Assembly (NCBI GenBank): GCA_017163975.1
Contig: JAFFSR010000292.1
Coordinates: 4,543,501-4,607,500 of the forward strand
Direction of reading: 5' to 3'
DNA length: 64,000 bases
Source: Anastatus disparis
Taxonomy: Eukaryota > Arthropoda > Insecta > Hymenoptera > Eupelmidae
Shown here: positions 33,006-43,945 of the stretch, one piece after another
How positions within the stretch are numbered: position 1 is the first letter of the stretch
How the letters are laid out: each line of letters begins with the position of its first letter
Notes under the pieces: generated by a model
Seen by the model: the letters and a program-made list of their open reading frames with translations, nothing else
Databases searched by the model: none
Told to the model about the DNA's origin: nothing
Translations under genes and position numbers: made by a program

Positions 33006-34152
33006 TGTGAATTCATGCGCGACTTCTTTTCTTATTCCCCTCTTTTATAATAATTCGCGGTTCAATTGAATTTATATTTTAAATCATTTTATTTAATATC
33101 AAAAGATACTTCAACTTTCTTATAATATTTTACATGTTAAATATATAGTTTTGAAACATATAGTAAAGCTTAACGTTAAGATCAGAAAAGGAACTCTATA
33201 AATTATATTTGAACGACCGTTGAAAGCGAATATTATAAGTACAAATAAAGTAAGAAAAAACAGAGAAAGGTTTTCTCTACTCTTTTTTAATGGTATAGCT
33301 TATTTAACTTTCATGCATAGACAAAGTTTAACGACTAAAAGAAATCTTTACTACATATGTTATTAAGAACAAAATCTGTTTAAAGAAATAAATGTCTTCG
33401 ACATTTATTATAATCCTTTTTTTTTGTCAAACTGCGTTATGGTCATCCTTAAACAATATAGAGAAACACGTAGACAATAAATTTATCTTTTAAACAAGAT
33501 GTTTAGCACGTAGTAACACTTTAGTTTTTTTGGTCACTCAAAATAATAAAAATGAATGTAAATCTTCAAGAGTAAAAACCTCATCTCTCGAAGATCTCAA
33601 TAAAGTCCAAAAAAGGTTGGCACATATGATTTTTATTACATCGACAACGATGTTTAAAAGAAAAACCTTGGAAGGGACAACAACAAAGACATGCGACTTG
33701 TTCATCTGCAAAATTGCAACAAGCTTTCTTATTCGTCCTTGAAAAGCGTGGGAGGAGACGATCTTACCCTTCTACAGCGAATTTGTCTAAAACACTAAGA
33801 TTGTCACCGCCCCATAAAAAACTACCTGAACTTCAGCAGCTCGACCAACCAGCCTAGCATCTTCAGAAATTCGTCTGACACCGAAGTGTATTGAACCCAC
33901 TTTTCTTAAACCTTTTGTATTAAAACGCATCTTTGTAGAAACTTAAAAGAATATATATATAAGTACTTAAGAGGATATCTTAAGTTCTTTTTACTAACCT
34001 TAACTAAGTGTTTATTTTATTTAAGCCATCCTTACATATTTCCGCGCGTTCGAGAGAACATTTTAATGTTCGTTTCGATTATTTTAAATACCCCGCGTTC
34101 CATACTCGCGTTCCCTTGTAAACTCAGTGACTCGGGAGTCGCGACCGTCACA
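33006..34152 (+). repeat. 3' LTR of the gypsy element
   Basis: 1,147 bp, starts TGTGAATTCATGCGCGAC and ends CGCGACCGTCACA, followed by the TCCC target duplication. It is uninterrupted and serves as the empty-site reference for the MITE inserted in the 5' LTR. Differences from the 5' LTR are few (for example CAATTG/CATTTG, TTGTAAAC/TTGCAAAC, a shorter TA run). Confidence 0.95.
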
Positions 34153-34581
34153 TCCCCCTAAAAAAGTAAACATTTCAAAAGAAAATTTACTTATTATTTG
34201 CGAAACATTTAGTATGAATGCGGAAAAAAATAATATTCTGTAATATAACTCTATAATTTGTATTAAATATGATACAAATCATTAAAAGTACAATTATTTC
34301 ATTATGTTAAATTTGTTGTCAAAGTTTGATTATATTTTACTATAAGAAGATAAAAAAATTAACTGTCTTTCCATTCTATTGCTGAATTTCCATGAAAGGA
34401 ATGTATTAACTTGTAGTATGTCTCGTGATGATTATTTATTTGAATTTTTAAATTATTCCAATCATTAGTTTTCAAGATATTTAAATTTCTGATTCCAAAT
34501 GGAAAAATTTTAGTAAATAATATTGGAACCCAAACTTCTCAATAACTAATGAATAGATTTATGTAAAAATTTAACTGAATA

Positions 34582-35510
34582 AGGTAAAGTAGCCCATTAT
34601 GGAACAGTAAGAAAAGTGGCTCCGATTATGAAACACGCGTGTAATATGTAATTTTATATAAAATTTGAATGTTTTTAAAGCTACAGTAAAATATACGCGT
34701 TTTCGTCTACATCTCCTCTTTTTGATACAATCAAAATAAAAGTCATATATAAACTATACAAATTAAAAAAATTAATATAATGAGACTGTGTAAGATAAGC
34801 ACTAAATAATACTGACTGATTGACTAATCATGGACGAATAAAGCTCGTAACTATTTTATTAATTTTATTGCTATTTTATCATAATTTGACCTAAACAGTT
34901 ATTTATTTTGTAGATAAAAGACCATAGAATTGATTGATATCGTTAATTATTGGTTTTGAAAACAATAATCTTAAAATAAACGTGTGTTTCTTAATAGGAT
35001 TCAAAATTAAAATAGACTCCTATTTATGGTATATAGGAAATCCTATGTATTTTAAAACATGGAATCATAATCTAAATTCTAACCTAAAAATAGTAATACT
35101 TTTTACAATTATCTAAAATTTTAAAAATGACTAAAATAGGTTTAATCCGACATAAAAACCTTCCCAATATAAATTTTAAACGATTTTTAACGTTTTTTAA
35201 CAATTTTTAATTTAAATATTAATAATGATTTGTAAATTATAAAATGAAAAGTATTTCATAATAGGGAATGAAACAGGGATGCCATCAAGAAAATTGCGTT
35301 TAATAATAGGCTCCAGAAACCTTTTCACTATTTTTTAAATAAATTATTGAATATAACATTAATTAAAAATTTTTAAAAAAGTCCTTATTCTACAGAAAAA
35401 AGCGCATCCAATGAGCTATGATAGTATTCTATTTCGTGTAATTTATTTATTTATATTTTGTGTTGAAAAAAAAATGGTCGAAAATCGTCTCATAATAGAC
35501 TATTTTACCT
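34582..35510. mobile_element. TA-flanked, mariner-type MITE (929 bp)
   Basis: The left end AGGTAAAGTAGCCCATTATG and the right end CATAATAGACTATTTTACCT are inverted copies with a few mismatches. TA lies directly outside each end (34,580-34,581 and 35,511-35,512). Sub-terminal echoes of CATAATAGGGAATG occur inside. TA duplication suggests Tc1/mariner-type mobilisation. The interior is AT-rich and non-coding; the open frame at 34,934-35,116 is not protein-like. Confidence 0.75.
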
Positions 35511-35512
35511 TA

Positions 35513-35992
35513 ATCTTCGTGATACATACTGTATGTTAATGCATCTATTTATTCAAAATTTTAAAATACAATGGAAATATAATCAATATTTATGGGTGGA
35601 AGTGTGCTGTCCATTTTACATCTCCTTAAATAATTTATATTTATAAAATTCACATAATATCATATAAAAACTATTAAAATGAGAATCATATATTCAATAT
35701 AATTGTCAACTATGAATAAAAAGTTTAAAAAATTAAGTGATGACTTATAAATAGTTATATTATTTTATTGAATACATTTCCAACCTAAATAATTAACTTC
35801 ATGTTAAAACTAAATTTAATTAGCATTCAATACCACAAGTCATTTAAAAAATTTACCATTATTCAAAATTATTAAAAAGTTATTTATAAAAAGTATTCCC
35901 ATATCAAAATTTCAAAATTATACCAATTTAATTTTTTATTCTTTACATAAGAAAATTAGTTTTGATGTTGAAATTTTTTTGTGAAATGAAAC

Positions 35993-36057
<65 letters not shown>

Positions 36058-36210
36058 CTTATAGTAAAATATTTTATCACCTTGTATGAAAATTATTTTG
36101 TAAAAGTAGAATAATACTGCGAATAAACAAATGATTATAAGAAAATATTGAAAACTGTAAATAACAATAAAAAAGCGTTAGGCTAGAAATAAATAATGGT
36201 TCTCACATCG
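35513..36210. other. AT-rich intergenic with (TA)n at 35,994-36,054
   Basis: Apart from the roughly 60-bp (AT)n tract, the sequence is unstructured AT-rich DNA with no supported gene. Confidence 0.6.
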
Positions 36211-38262
36211 CATGGAAGATTTTACTGAAATATTTCGAATTATTCCACTGGAATATTTCAATGGAACCTTTCATGCGATTATTGAAAGTCTTCACGGAAT
36301 ATTTCAGAATATTCAACTGGAATATTCCATTAAAAGCTTCCAGGAATATTTCAGGAATATTTCAAAGGAATGTTCGAAAACTTTTTCGAAATATTCCATG
36401 TAATATTCACGAAAGATTTCTGAAATATTTCATAAAATATTCCATGTAATGTTTATGAATATTCCAGTAAAATATTTCATGGAAGATTCCAGAAAGATTC
36501 CATAAACATTTTGCTGGAAGATTCCGATAAACTTTAAAATCGTACAGCGGATAATTACATAAATCTTTCAGAACTAGTCAACTAAATATTCCACAGAAAG
36601 ATTTAAGTAATCTTCTAGTGGAATATTTTATGAAAGATTTCAGAAAAATTCCATAAACATTTCACTGGAAGATTTCAAAAAACTTTAAAATCGTACAGCG
36701 AAATATTAGATAAATCTTCTATAAATATTCCATGAAACATTTCACAGGAAGATTTCAAAAAACTTTAAAATCGTACAACGAAATATTAGATAAATCTTCT
36801 ATAAATATTCCATGAAACATTTCACAGGAAGATTAAAGTAATCTTCCGAAGAAATATTTCATGAAAGATTTCAGGAAGATTCCGATAAACATTAAAATCG
36901 TACAGCGGAATATTACATAAATTTTCCATAAATATTCCACGAAATGTTCCACAGAGATATTTAAGTAACCTTCCAGTGGAATATTTTATGAAAGATTTCA
37001 GAAAGATTCCATAAACATTTCACTGGAAGATTCCAAAAAACTTCCAAATCGTACAGTGGAATATAACATGAATCTTCCATAAATAGTCAACGAAATATTC
37101 CACAAAAAGATTTAAGTAATCTTCCAGTGGAATATTTAATTAGAGATTTCAGAAAGATTCCAGAATCATTTCAATGGAAGATTCCTAAAAACTTTTAAAT
37201 CGTACAGCGAAATATTACATAAATCTTCCGTAAATATTCCACGAAATATTTTACGCAAAGATTACAGTAATCTTCCAGTGGAATATTGCTTAAAAGATTC
37301 TAGAATGATTCCATGAAGTTTTCGGTGGAAGATTGCGCGGAACGTTACCAGAGGTTTCTAGTGACGCCGATAAGGGGATGTTTGTTAAATGGGAGTTTTA
37401 TCCCCAAGCGGTTGAAAGATACCTCACTTACTATAAAAGCGAAAGGGTATCAGCACTTTGATATGCACAGTCGAAGCGAATATTTAAATGCGATTTTATA
37501 ACTAAATGTTTATGTATGCGTATATGTATTGATGTATAAGTGTAATGTGTTATTATATAATATATATACCATCCCCTCACAGCATTTCACATTTTCCAAA
37601 AATCTTCCAGGAACATTTCATGAAAGATAAGAGATTACCCAAACCTTCCATTTTTATATTCTTGAAATCTCTCAAGAGCATTCCATGGATTATTCCAATC
37701 TAGGAAGAATCAAGGACATACAAATATTACAGGGATATTTCACGGAAGATTCCTGAAATATTCCAAATCTTCCGTGCCAATATTCTGCGAATCTTTCATA
37801 AATATTCCACGGAATATTTTAGGATAGATTTCTAAAATCTTCCAGAAATATTTCATGGAATATTTTATGAAAAATTCTTTAAATCTTTCGTGCATATTCC
37901 ATGAAAGATTCTTTAGATCTTTCGTTTATATTCCATGAAAGGTTCATAAAATGTTTCAAATCTACCGTTCCCATATTCCGGAAATTTTCAATGAATATTC
38001 CAACAGAAATTTCATGAAATATTCCAACGGAATATTTCATGAAATATTCCTGCAAGACTCCTGAAATATTTCAATAAAAGATCTGAGATGTCCTAGATCT
38101 TCCAATGAAATATTCTTAGAATCTTCCAGCAATATTCCATGGAATATTCCAATGTAGGAAGAATCAAGGACATACGAAAATTACAGGAATATTCCATGAA
38201 AGATTCCTAAAATATTTCAAATCTTCGCTGCCAATGTTCCAGGAAGCTTCCATAAATATTTC
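36211..38262. repeat. 2-kb array of GGAATATTCC/GGAAGATTCC-like motifs, ~151-bp period in the centre
   Basis: The whole stretch is built from 10-14-mers of the kind TGGAATATTTCATGAAAGATTCC on both strands. Between about 36,540 and 37,230 a higher-order unit is visible through the anchor AATCGTACAGCGAAATATTA at about 36,538, 36,689, 36,769, 36,897, 37,047 and 37,198 (mostly 151 bp, with one shortened copy). A second block resumes at about 37,580. The motif contains inverted GAA/TTC triplets spaced as in heat-shock elements (nGAAnnTTCn). Confidence 0.85.
37313..37501 (+). CDS. Unrecognised 62-codon open frame between two repeat blocks
   Basis: Starts ATGAAGTTTTCGGTGG inside the last repeat unit and continues into unique, less AT-rich sequence (WGSFIPKR-like, KGYQHFDMHSRSEY). 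It ends TAA at 37,501. The N-terminal 15 codons come from the array, so it may be a remnant of the sequence into which the array expanded. No family recognised. Confidence 0.2.
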   Translation: MKFSVEDCAERYQRFLVTPIRGCLLNGSFIPKRLKDTSLTIKAKGYQHFDMHSRSEYLNAIL

Positions 38263-38429
38263 ATGCTGTGTGGGTTCTTTATTATCATCTATACATTATT
38301 TAAATGTAGATACTGCAAATAACCATGAATAACTGTAAATAAATTGAAGAATACAATTATTAAAAATAATTTAAAATAATTTTGATTTTAATTCTTTTTA
38401 CAACAAACTTTTTTTAATGAATAATTATT

Positions 38430-38432
<3 letters not shown>

Positions 38433-38491
<59 letters not shown>
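38433..38491. repeat. (TA)n microsatellite, left bracket
   Basis: About 29 TA dinucleotides directly abutting the left end of the palindrome at 38,492. Confidence 0.95.
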
Positions 38492-38493
<2 letters not shown>

Positions 38494-39472
38494 AACATTT
38501 CAAACCAACTGGAAGAGCTGAACAATAAAAATCTCTGAAACTCTGGGAATATATCCTGCCTGTTACTCAAAATGTATAAAAAAATTTTCAAGGATTTAGA
38601 TTGGGAAGATCAAGAGCCATAGATTCTTGAAATTTGGAAATTTTTCAAAATTTTTGGAAAAGTCCCAACTTGATCATTTTTTTCCTGAGAATCCTAATAT
38701 TTTAGAGAGAAATTCATGAGAATACTTCTTGTTGTTAATGAAAAGCAGAGTTAGCATGATTCTTTACAGACCTGAATTTTGAAGTTTTCTATTGGTTCTT
38801 ATATGTATTACGTGGTAATTGAAATTACTCATTGCTCCCCACTTCAGCAATTTCTTTTCGCGTGCTTATTTCCCTCTATTTCACGTGAGCTTTCAAATGA
38901 ATTTTTGATCATGTAAGTCAGAGCCATCAATAAGGAGTTAAAACAGTTTAAAATATATATTATCATGTATGATTAATTTTTATATTGAAAATAAATTAGA
39001 CATGAAAATATATATTTTAAACTGTTATAACTCCTTACTGGTGGCTCTTTCTTACACAGTCGAAAATTTATTTTTAAGTTGATAAAAAATAGAAGGAAAT
39101 AAGCCCTCGAAAAGCAATTTCTGAAGTAGCAGACAATGAGTAATTTCAATTACCATGAAATACATGTAAGAACCAATAGAAAATTTCAAAATTTAGCTCT
39201 GTAAAAAATAATGCTAACTCTCCTCTTTATCTAGAACAAGAAGAATTCTCATAAATTTCTCTCTAAAACATCAAGATTTTCAGAAAACAAATCATAAAGT
39301 TGGTACTTTTCCAAAAATTTTGAAAATTTCCAAATTTCAAGGATCTATGGCTCTTGATCCTTCAAATCTAAATCCTTGAATATTTTTTCACACATTTTGA
39401 GTAACAGACAGAATATATTCTCAGAGTTTCAGCGATTTTTATTTTTTTGCTCTTCCAGTTGGTGGTAAATGT

Positions 39473-39474
<2 letters not shown>
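38492..39474. mobile_element. Foldback element (~983 bp) between two (TA)n tracts
   Basis: GGAACATTTCAAACCAACTG at the left mirrors CAGTTGGTGGTAAATGTCC at the right. The arms stay alignable all the way to a centre near 38,980 (AACAGTTTAAAATATATATT against its complement). No coding region. It shares the neighbourhood and (TA)n borders with the next palindrome. Confidence 0.88.

Positions 39475-39527
<53 letters not shown>
39475..39527. repeat. (TA)n microsatellite shared between two palindromes
   Basis: About 26 TA dinucleotides separating the two foldback elements with no other sequence between. Confidence 0.95.
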
Positions 39528-39529
<2 letters not shown>

Positions 39530-40763
39530 GTCAATCCACGTCAAACGGATAATGGCTCTGTCCAAAATTGTAGATCACTAAAAAAGTCGTGCATGGGCTC
39601 AAAATTTTCGTCTTACACTCTACTTTCTTTTGCAATGTGACGATTTCGAAAAATCCAAAATGGCGGCCTTAATATGGCGACTCAAACCTAGAAATTTTAT
39701 AAAAAATTTTCAAAAATTAATTTTAATTCATTCAAATCTGATTCTACATATTTTTTATATCAGAAATCAATTTAGCGTTCGATTTTACATGAGAATATAG
39801 TATTGCACTCAAGGTAAAAAAATTTTACAATATCATCTGAAGGTCATATCGCGATACAATAGATATTTCTCGAATTAATCATTGATAAACGTTGATTAGT
39901 AAGAAAATGAAGATACTGATAGGTAACTCGAGTCACTGAATCCAAACCTGATATCCGCTTAACCCTGCCAGTGGAGACTGGAGATCAAGGTCATTTGAAG
40001 GTCAAATCGCGAATATCTTCTATTATTTGATAAGATTAAGACACCTATAAGTTTTACGTGATGCTGGATCCGAATCCGAGACCTGTTGGAGTGTCAAACG
40101 ACGTAATTACAGAAAAATTCGTTTCAAACTGTGGTTTCTTGGAGAACAAAAGTTTTCTTTTAGTCAATATTTGATTAATTTTTACGTAATTACGTCGTTT
40201 GACACTCCAACAGACCCCGGTTTCGGATTCAGCGACACGTAAAACTTAAAGGTGTCCTAATGTTATCAAATAATAAAAGATATTCGCGATTTGACCTTCA
40301 AATGACTTTCATACAGATCTTGTAAGGTTAAGCGAACATCAGATTTAAATTCAGTAACTCGAGTTATCTATCAGCATCTTCATTTCCTCACTAATCAACA
40401 TTGATCAATGAGTAATTTGAGAAATAACTATTATTTCTCGATATGACCTTCCGATGACATTGTAAATTTTTTTTACCTCGAGTGCAATACTATATTCCTA
40501 TGTAAAATTGAACACTGAATTGATTTCTGATGTAAAAGAATATGTAGGATCTAATTTGAATAATTTAAAATCAATTTAAAAAATTTTTTTATGATATTTC
40601 TAGGTTTGAGCCGCCATATTGGAGCCACCATTTTGGATTTTTTAAAATCGCCACATTGCAAAAGAAAGTAAAGTGTAAGGCGAAAATTTTGAGCTTATAT
40701 ACGATTTTTTTGGTGATCTACAATTTTGGACAGAGCCATTATCCGTTTGACGTGAATTGACCC
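39528..40763. mobile_element. Foldback element (~1.24 kb), GGGTCAATTCACGTCAAACG ends
   Basis: GGGTCAATCCACGTCAAACG opens the element and its complement CGTTTGACGTGAATTGACCC closes it. Arms of ~600 bp pair to a centre near 40,150, where GTGTCAAACGACGTAATTAC is mirrored. Non-coding. It is flanked by (TA)n on both sides (the right tract is shorter and interrupted, about 40,764-40,798). Confidence 0.9.
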
Positions 40764-41038
40764 ATATACATATATAAATATATATATATATATATAAATA
40801 ATTGCCGAAAATAATCATTTTTTATCATTATATTATTTTTACAAATTTCATTATTATTTATTTATCATACAACAATTAATTCATAGCATTTTTCATAATT
40901 TCTTTAATTTTTCAGCTTTTAAAGTAAAAAGGCAGTAAATTAAATCGATTAATATAAAAGCAATTCTTTTGTGAATATCTTTGGAGAAAGTTCATTGAAA
41001 ATGAATGAAAATTCTTTAGAGAATTTTTTTTTTCAATA

Positions 41039-41536
41039 ATGGTTTTGACTGAGAAAGATAAATTGATTGTTAAAAGACAGAGATTGTATAGTGGAATTGC
41101 TTTCATGTTAACTGATATTCATATATTAGAATTTAATAACATTTCAAACCAGTGCACCTCATTCGACATGCAATTAACTTCACTAATTCAGAGACCACTA
41201 TATGTTAATTCAGTACTGATTGATGGAGAATTTATACAGTTATTATTTACCGGAAATTTAGAAAAGAGTCACTGGATTCGTGTGTATTATAATAATAAGG
41301 TAATTCATATATATGACAGTTTGAATCTTATATATTTACAAGATGAGTATAAGATTTATATGAACAGATTATTTCCAAACAAATCAGAATTAAGCACAGT
41401 ATTCGAAACAGTACAATCACAAACGAATAATTATGATTGTAGCGTTTTTGCAATGGTATTTGCTGTTGCAGTACTTTATAATTTAGGTCCATGTTGTTTA
41501 AGATATAATGTTTCTCAAATGCGATTACGTTTATAA
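41039..41536 (+). CDS. Ulp1/SENP-like (C48-type) cysteine peptidase domain protein, Helitron-associated
   Basis: A 165-residue ORF with ATG in the context AATAATGG. Towards the C-terminus the C48 catalytic series is visible: His in KSHWIRVYYN, Asp in IHIYDSLN, Gln in ETVQSQTNNYD and the nucleophile Cys in NNYDCSVFAM, in the order and spacing of Ulp1-family peptidases. These enzymes cleave SUMO-like tails or polyproteins, and many eukaryotic transposons carry one. The ORF sits ~1.4 kb upstream of a Helitron N-terminal domain on the same strand, so it is probably part of the same element. The frame after the stop (RIFKTQKIKIYPVL) continues protein-like, which suggests the stop is recent damage. 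All four catalytic-site residues are present. Confidence 0.75.
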   Translation: MVLTEKDKLIVKRQRLYSGIAFMLTDIHILEFNNISNQCTSFDMQLTSLIQRPLYVNSVLIDGEFIQLLFTGNLEKSHWIRVYYNNKVIHIYDSLNLIYLQDEYKIYMNRLFPNKSELSTVFETVQSQTNNYDCSVFAMVFAVAVLYNLGPCCLRYNVSQMRLRL

Positions 41537-43740
41537 AGAATTTTTAAAACGCAAAAAATAAAAATTTATCCAGTTTTACAAAATTATAATAATGCAAAAA
41601 TTAATTACGATAATCCACCGGATATGATAAAAAGGAGTTTTTGTCATGAGCAAGGTCCTAATCAAATATCATTTAATTTAGATTTCGCCGAGCTTGAAAT
41701 ATTATAAAGAAAACTCACAAATGTATTTATTGCCAGAACAAAAAAAGATCATGAAAATGTATCGTAAACAAAAGAATTTGAATCATGAAACAATTTTGAT
41801 GGAAATTGAGAATGACATTTCAGATAGAAATTTTTAAAAACCAGATAATGATATAATGGGAATCGATGACATCCATTTGAATTATAATGATAATGAAATT
41901 GGGACAGTTGAGATTAAATTAAATGAAGAAAAAAAAGAATCAAAAGAAATAGATGAAAAAGAAACTTTATTTGTAACAGAACTTAAGAGCTTGACGAAGC
42001 TGCCCGCCTTCTAATAATATTTCCAATCCTAACTTATGAATGAACGATGCGTTTAATCAAGTTTTTTTGCAACAAAGTAAGAATTTGTAAGATTATACTC
42101 CAGTGTGGACAAATCAAGAAATGCACCAAAATATTAGACATATAAAGTTATAATAAAAACTTTCAATGTATCGTATTTTAAAGTTAGGTCTATCAAGTTT
42201 GATGTCTAATTTCTAATCTAAGCTCATAAAAAAATAAAAAGTCCAAATGATTTTTTATTTTGACAAAAATTATTGTATTAATATAGCTTTAGTACGGGCA
42301 AGTCATTATATTTGTTTAATTTATTAATTTAAAAAGATACTGATATAATAAAAAAAGCAAAACTCAAGTGATGCAGCTCCGACATCCCGTTAATAGGAAA
42401 ATGGTAACAGAAAAATCACATAAATATAAAAAAATTTCAGAAAAAGACATTATTATGGAAATGCGAGAAACAAAAAAGTAATGATAAATTAGAACTAAGA
42501 CGTGTTCAAGAAACTTTACGTAAGAAAAAAGCTTATATGAAAATGAAAAAAAGGACAACCAAATAAATATAAACAGAAATTAGAAAATACTAAGATAACA
42601 AAATGTCAATTCAAGGAAACAATGAGTACTGATAAATTGGAACAAATACATGCGAATGAGGCTTTACGTAAGAAAGAAGCTCATATAAAAATTAAAAAAA
42701 AAAACAAAACAATATGAAAAAAATTAGAAAATATTAAGTGTAAACGATTAAAAATTGAAGATAATAATTATAATGAAAATTAGAATAATAATAATCATAA
42801 TAACAATCATAATATTGTATTAAACGAAGTTATTGATAAAACAATAAAGGGCAAAGTAGAAAAAAAATTAAAGAAATTAAATGAAAAAATATCAACTGAA
42901 AAAATTAATTTGAAACTGATTGGTTGTATGGCAAATATATATTTCGATTAAAATCTCATATCTGAAAATTACATTGGTTCCATGACGAATACATGTGTTT
43001 ATTGTGATGCGCAACATTTTACTTTTTAATATACTAAAAGTAATGATTTCTTCAATTGTTGTCATAAAGGTAAAGTAAAATTGTTAGAAAATCCACCTTA
43101 CCCAGAACGATTAATGTTTTGAGCAACTAAATTTAGCAACGAAAGTATTGATTTTCAACGAAATGTTAGGTTGTACAATAATGCTTTAGCATTCGCAAGT
43201 TTTGATGTCAATTTTGATACATTGCCGGGTAAAGGACCACAAGTTAAGAGAATATGTGGGCAAATTTACCATAATGTTAATGCGTTACATCCTAATAAAG
43301 ATGAAGCACGTAAATATGGACAATTATATATTTTAGATAATGAAATGGCAACGATTGAACGACATAAGTTTAATACAAACTTAACATTATTAAAACATTT
43401 AGATAACTTAATAAGAAATATTAACCCTCATGCTAAAGCCTATAAAATGATGCATGAAGCCGGAGAAGAAGAACTACAACGATGTGCAAAAATCAATTGT
43501 CTTCTGAAAACTGTTACTATGCCTATTGTCCGCAATAATAATTTCGATAAAAATAGATATAATCTACCTACCTGTAATGAAGTAGAAATAGTATACGTTG
43601 GAGAAGACGATATGCCTCCTATTGAACGTGATATTGTCATTTACCCTAAGTCTGATAAACTAATTAGTATACTAACAATTAGCAAACACACAGATCCTAT
43701 GACATATTCGCTTATTCATCCTAATGGTGGTTTCAAATAG
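41537..43740 (+). pseudogene. Helitron N-terminal gene (Lys-rich region, zinc motif, Helitron_like_N), broken
   Basis: Frames continue from the peptidase into a Glu/Lys-rich stretch. It holds repeated RKKxAYxKMKK segments (about 42,500-42,720), which many Helitron proteins carry. Next come a C-x2-C pair (NTCVYCDAQHF, about 42,988), CCHKGKVKLL, and the Helitron_like_N core. The last 189 codons (43,171-43,740) are open: YNNALAFASF, KRICGQIYHN, ALHP, YGQLYILD, then NLPTCNEVE. It stops at TAG after a HPNGGFK string, where intact Helitrons continue into the HUH Rep nuclease and Pif1 helicase. Those are absent. Several stops and a MITE at 41,987 break the frame. The gene is dead as it stands. Confidence 0.82.
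41987..42389 (-). mobile_element. TTAA MITE family 1, copy B, inside the Helitron gene
   Basis: A 403-bp element, reverse orientation relative to copies at 2,560 and 59,337, flanked by TTAA (41,983-41,986 and 42,390-42,393). The ends GAGCTTGACGAAGCTGC and GCAGCTCCGACATCCCG match the family terminal repeats. It splits the Helitron coding region, so it inserted after that element. Confidence 0.9.
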
Positions 43741-43819
43741 ATGTCAAATATGAAAAATAATATTCTAGTGTAAGAATAAGACGTTGAAACATTGCATTTG
43801 AAATAAAAAAAACTATTAT

Positions 43820-43910
43820 AGCGTCTGGAGCGAAGCCTGTATAAAACATTATAAAAATACGCTCCACTAAAGAATCCAATGTAAAAGTATACAGGCTTGG
43901 ATGAAACGCT
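43820..43910. repeat. 91-bp inverted repeat
   Basis: AGCGTCTGGAGCGAAGCCTG at the left is mirrored by CAGGCTTGGATGAAACGCT at the right. It lies between the end of the Helitron frame and the minisatellite and could be a short MITE or a structural end of the Helitron. Confidence 0.55.
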
Positions 43911-43945
43911 ACGTTAGAAAACATATTGACCAGAAAAATGTAGGA

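Larger units (their letters stand above)
18559..34152 (+). mobile_element. Complete Ty3/gypsy LTR retrotransposon (15.6 kb with nested insertions)
   Basis: Two LTRs (18,559-20,022 and 33,006-34,152) start with TGTGAA and end with GTCACA. The 4-bp sequence TCCC lies immediately outside both ends (18,555-18,558 and 34,153-34,156), as expected for a gypsy target duplication. After setting aside the 309-bp insertion in the 5' LTR I count about four substitutions and three small indels over ~1.15 kb, so the insertion is young. Internal order is PBS, long leader, gag, protease, RT, RNase H, spacer with macrodomain-like region, integrase, polypurine tract. The order RT-RNaseH-IN defines Ty3/gypsy. 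There is no env frame between pol and the 3' LTR. Nested inserts occupy the 5' LTR, the leader and the protease/RT junction. Confidence 0.93.

Noticed and set aside
33530..33742. Open frame in both LTRs (also 19,395-19,664)
   Set aside because: The two copies differ by an indel that changes the C-terminus, and there is no recognisable protein content; LTRs rarely encode proteins.
36211..38262. Possible CRISPR-like array because of regular repeats
   Set aside because: Repeats are degenerate and contiguous with no unique spacers, and the genome is eukaryotic.
38388..39565. Minus-strand frames with poly(IY) at the (TA)n tracts
   Set aside because: Pure microsatellite translation.
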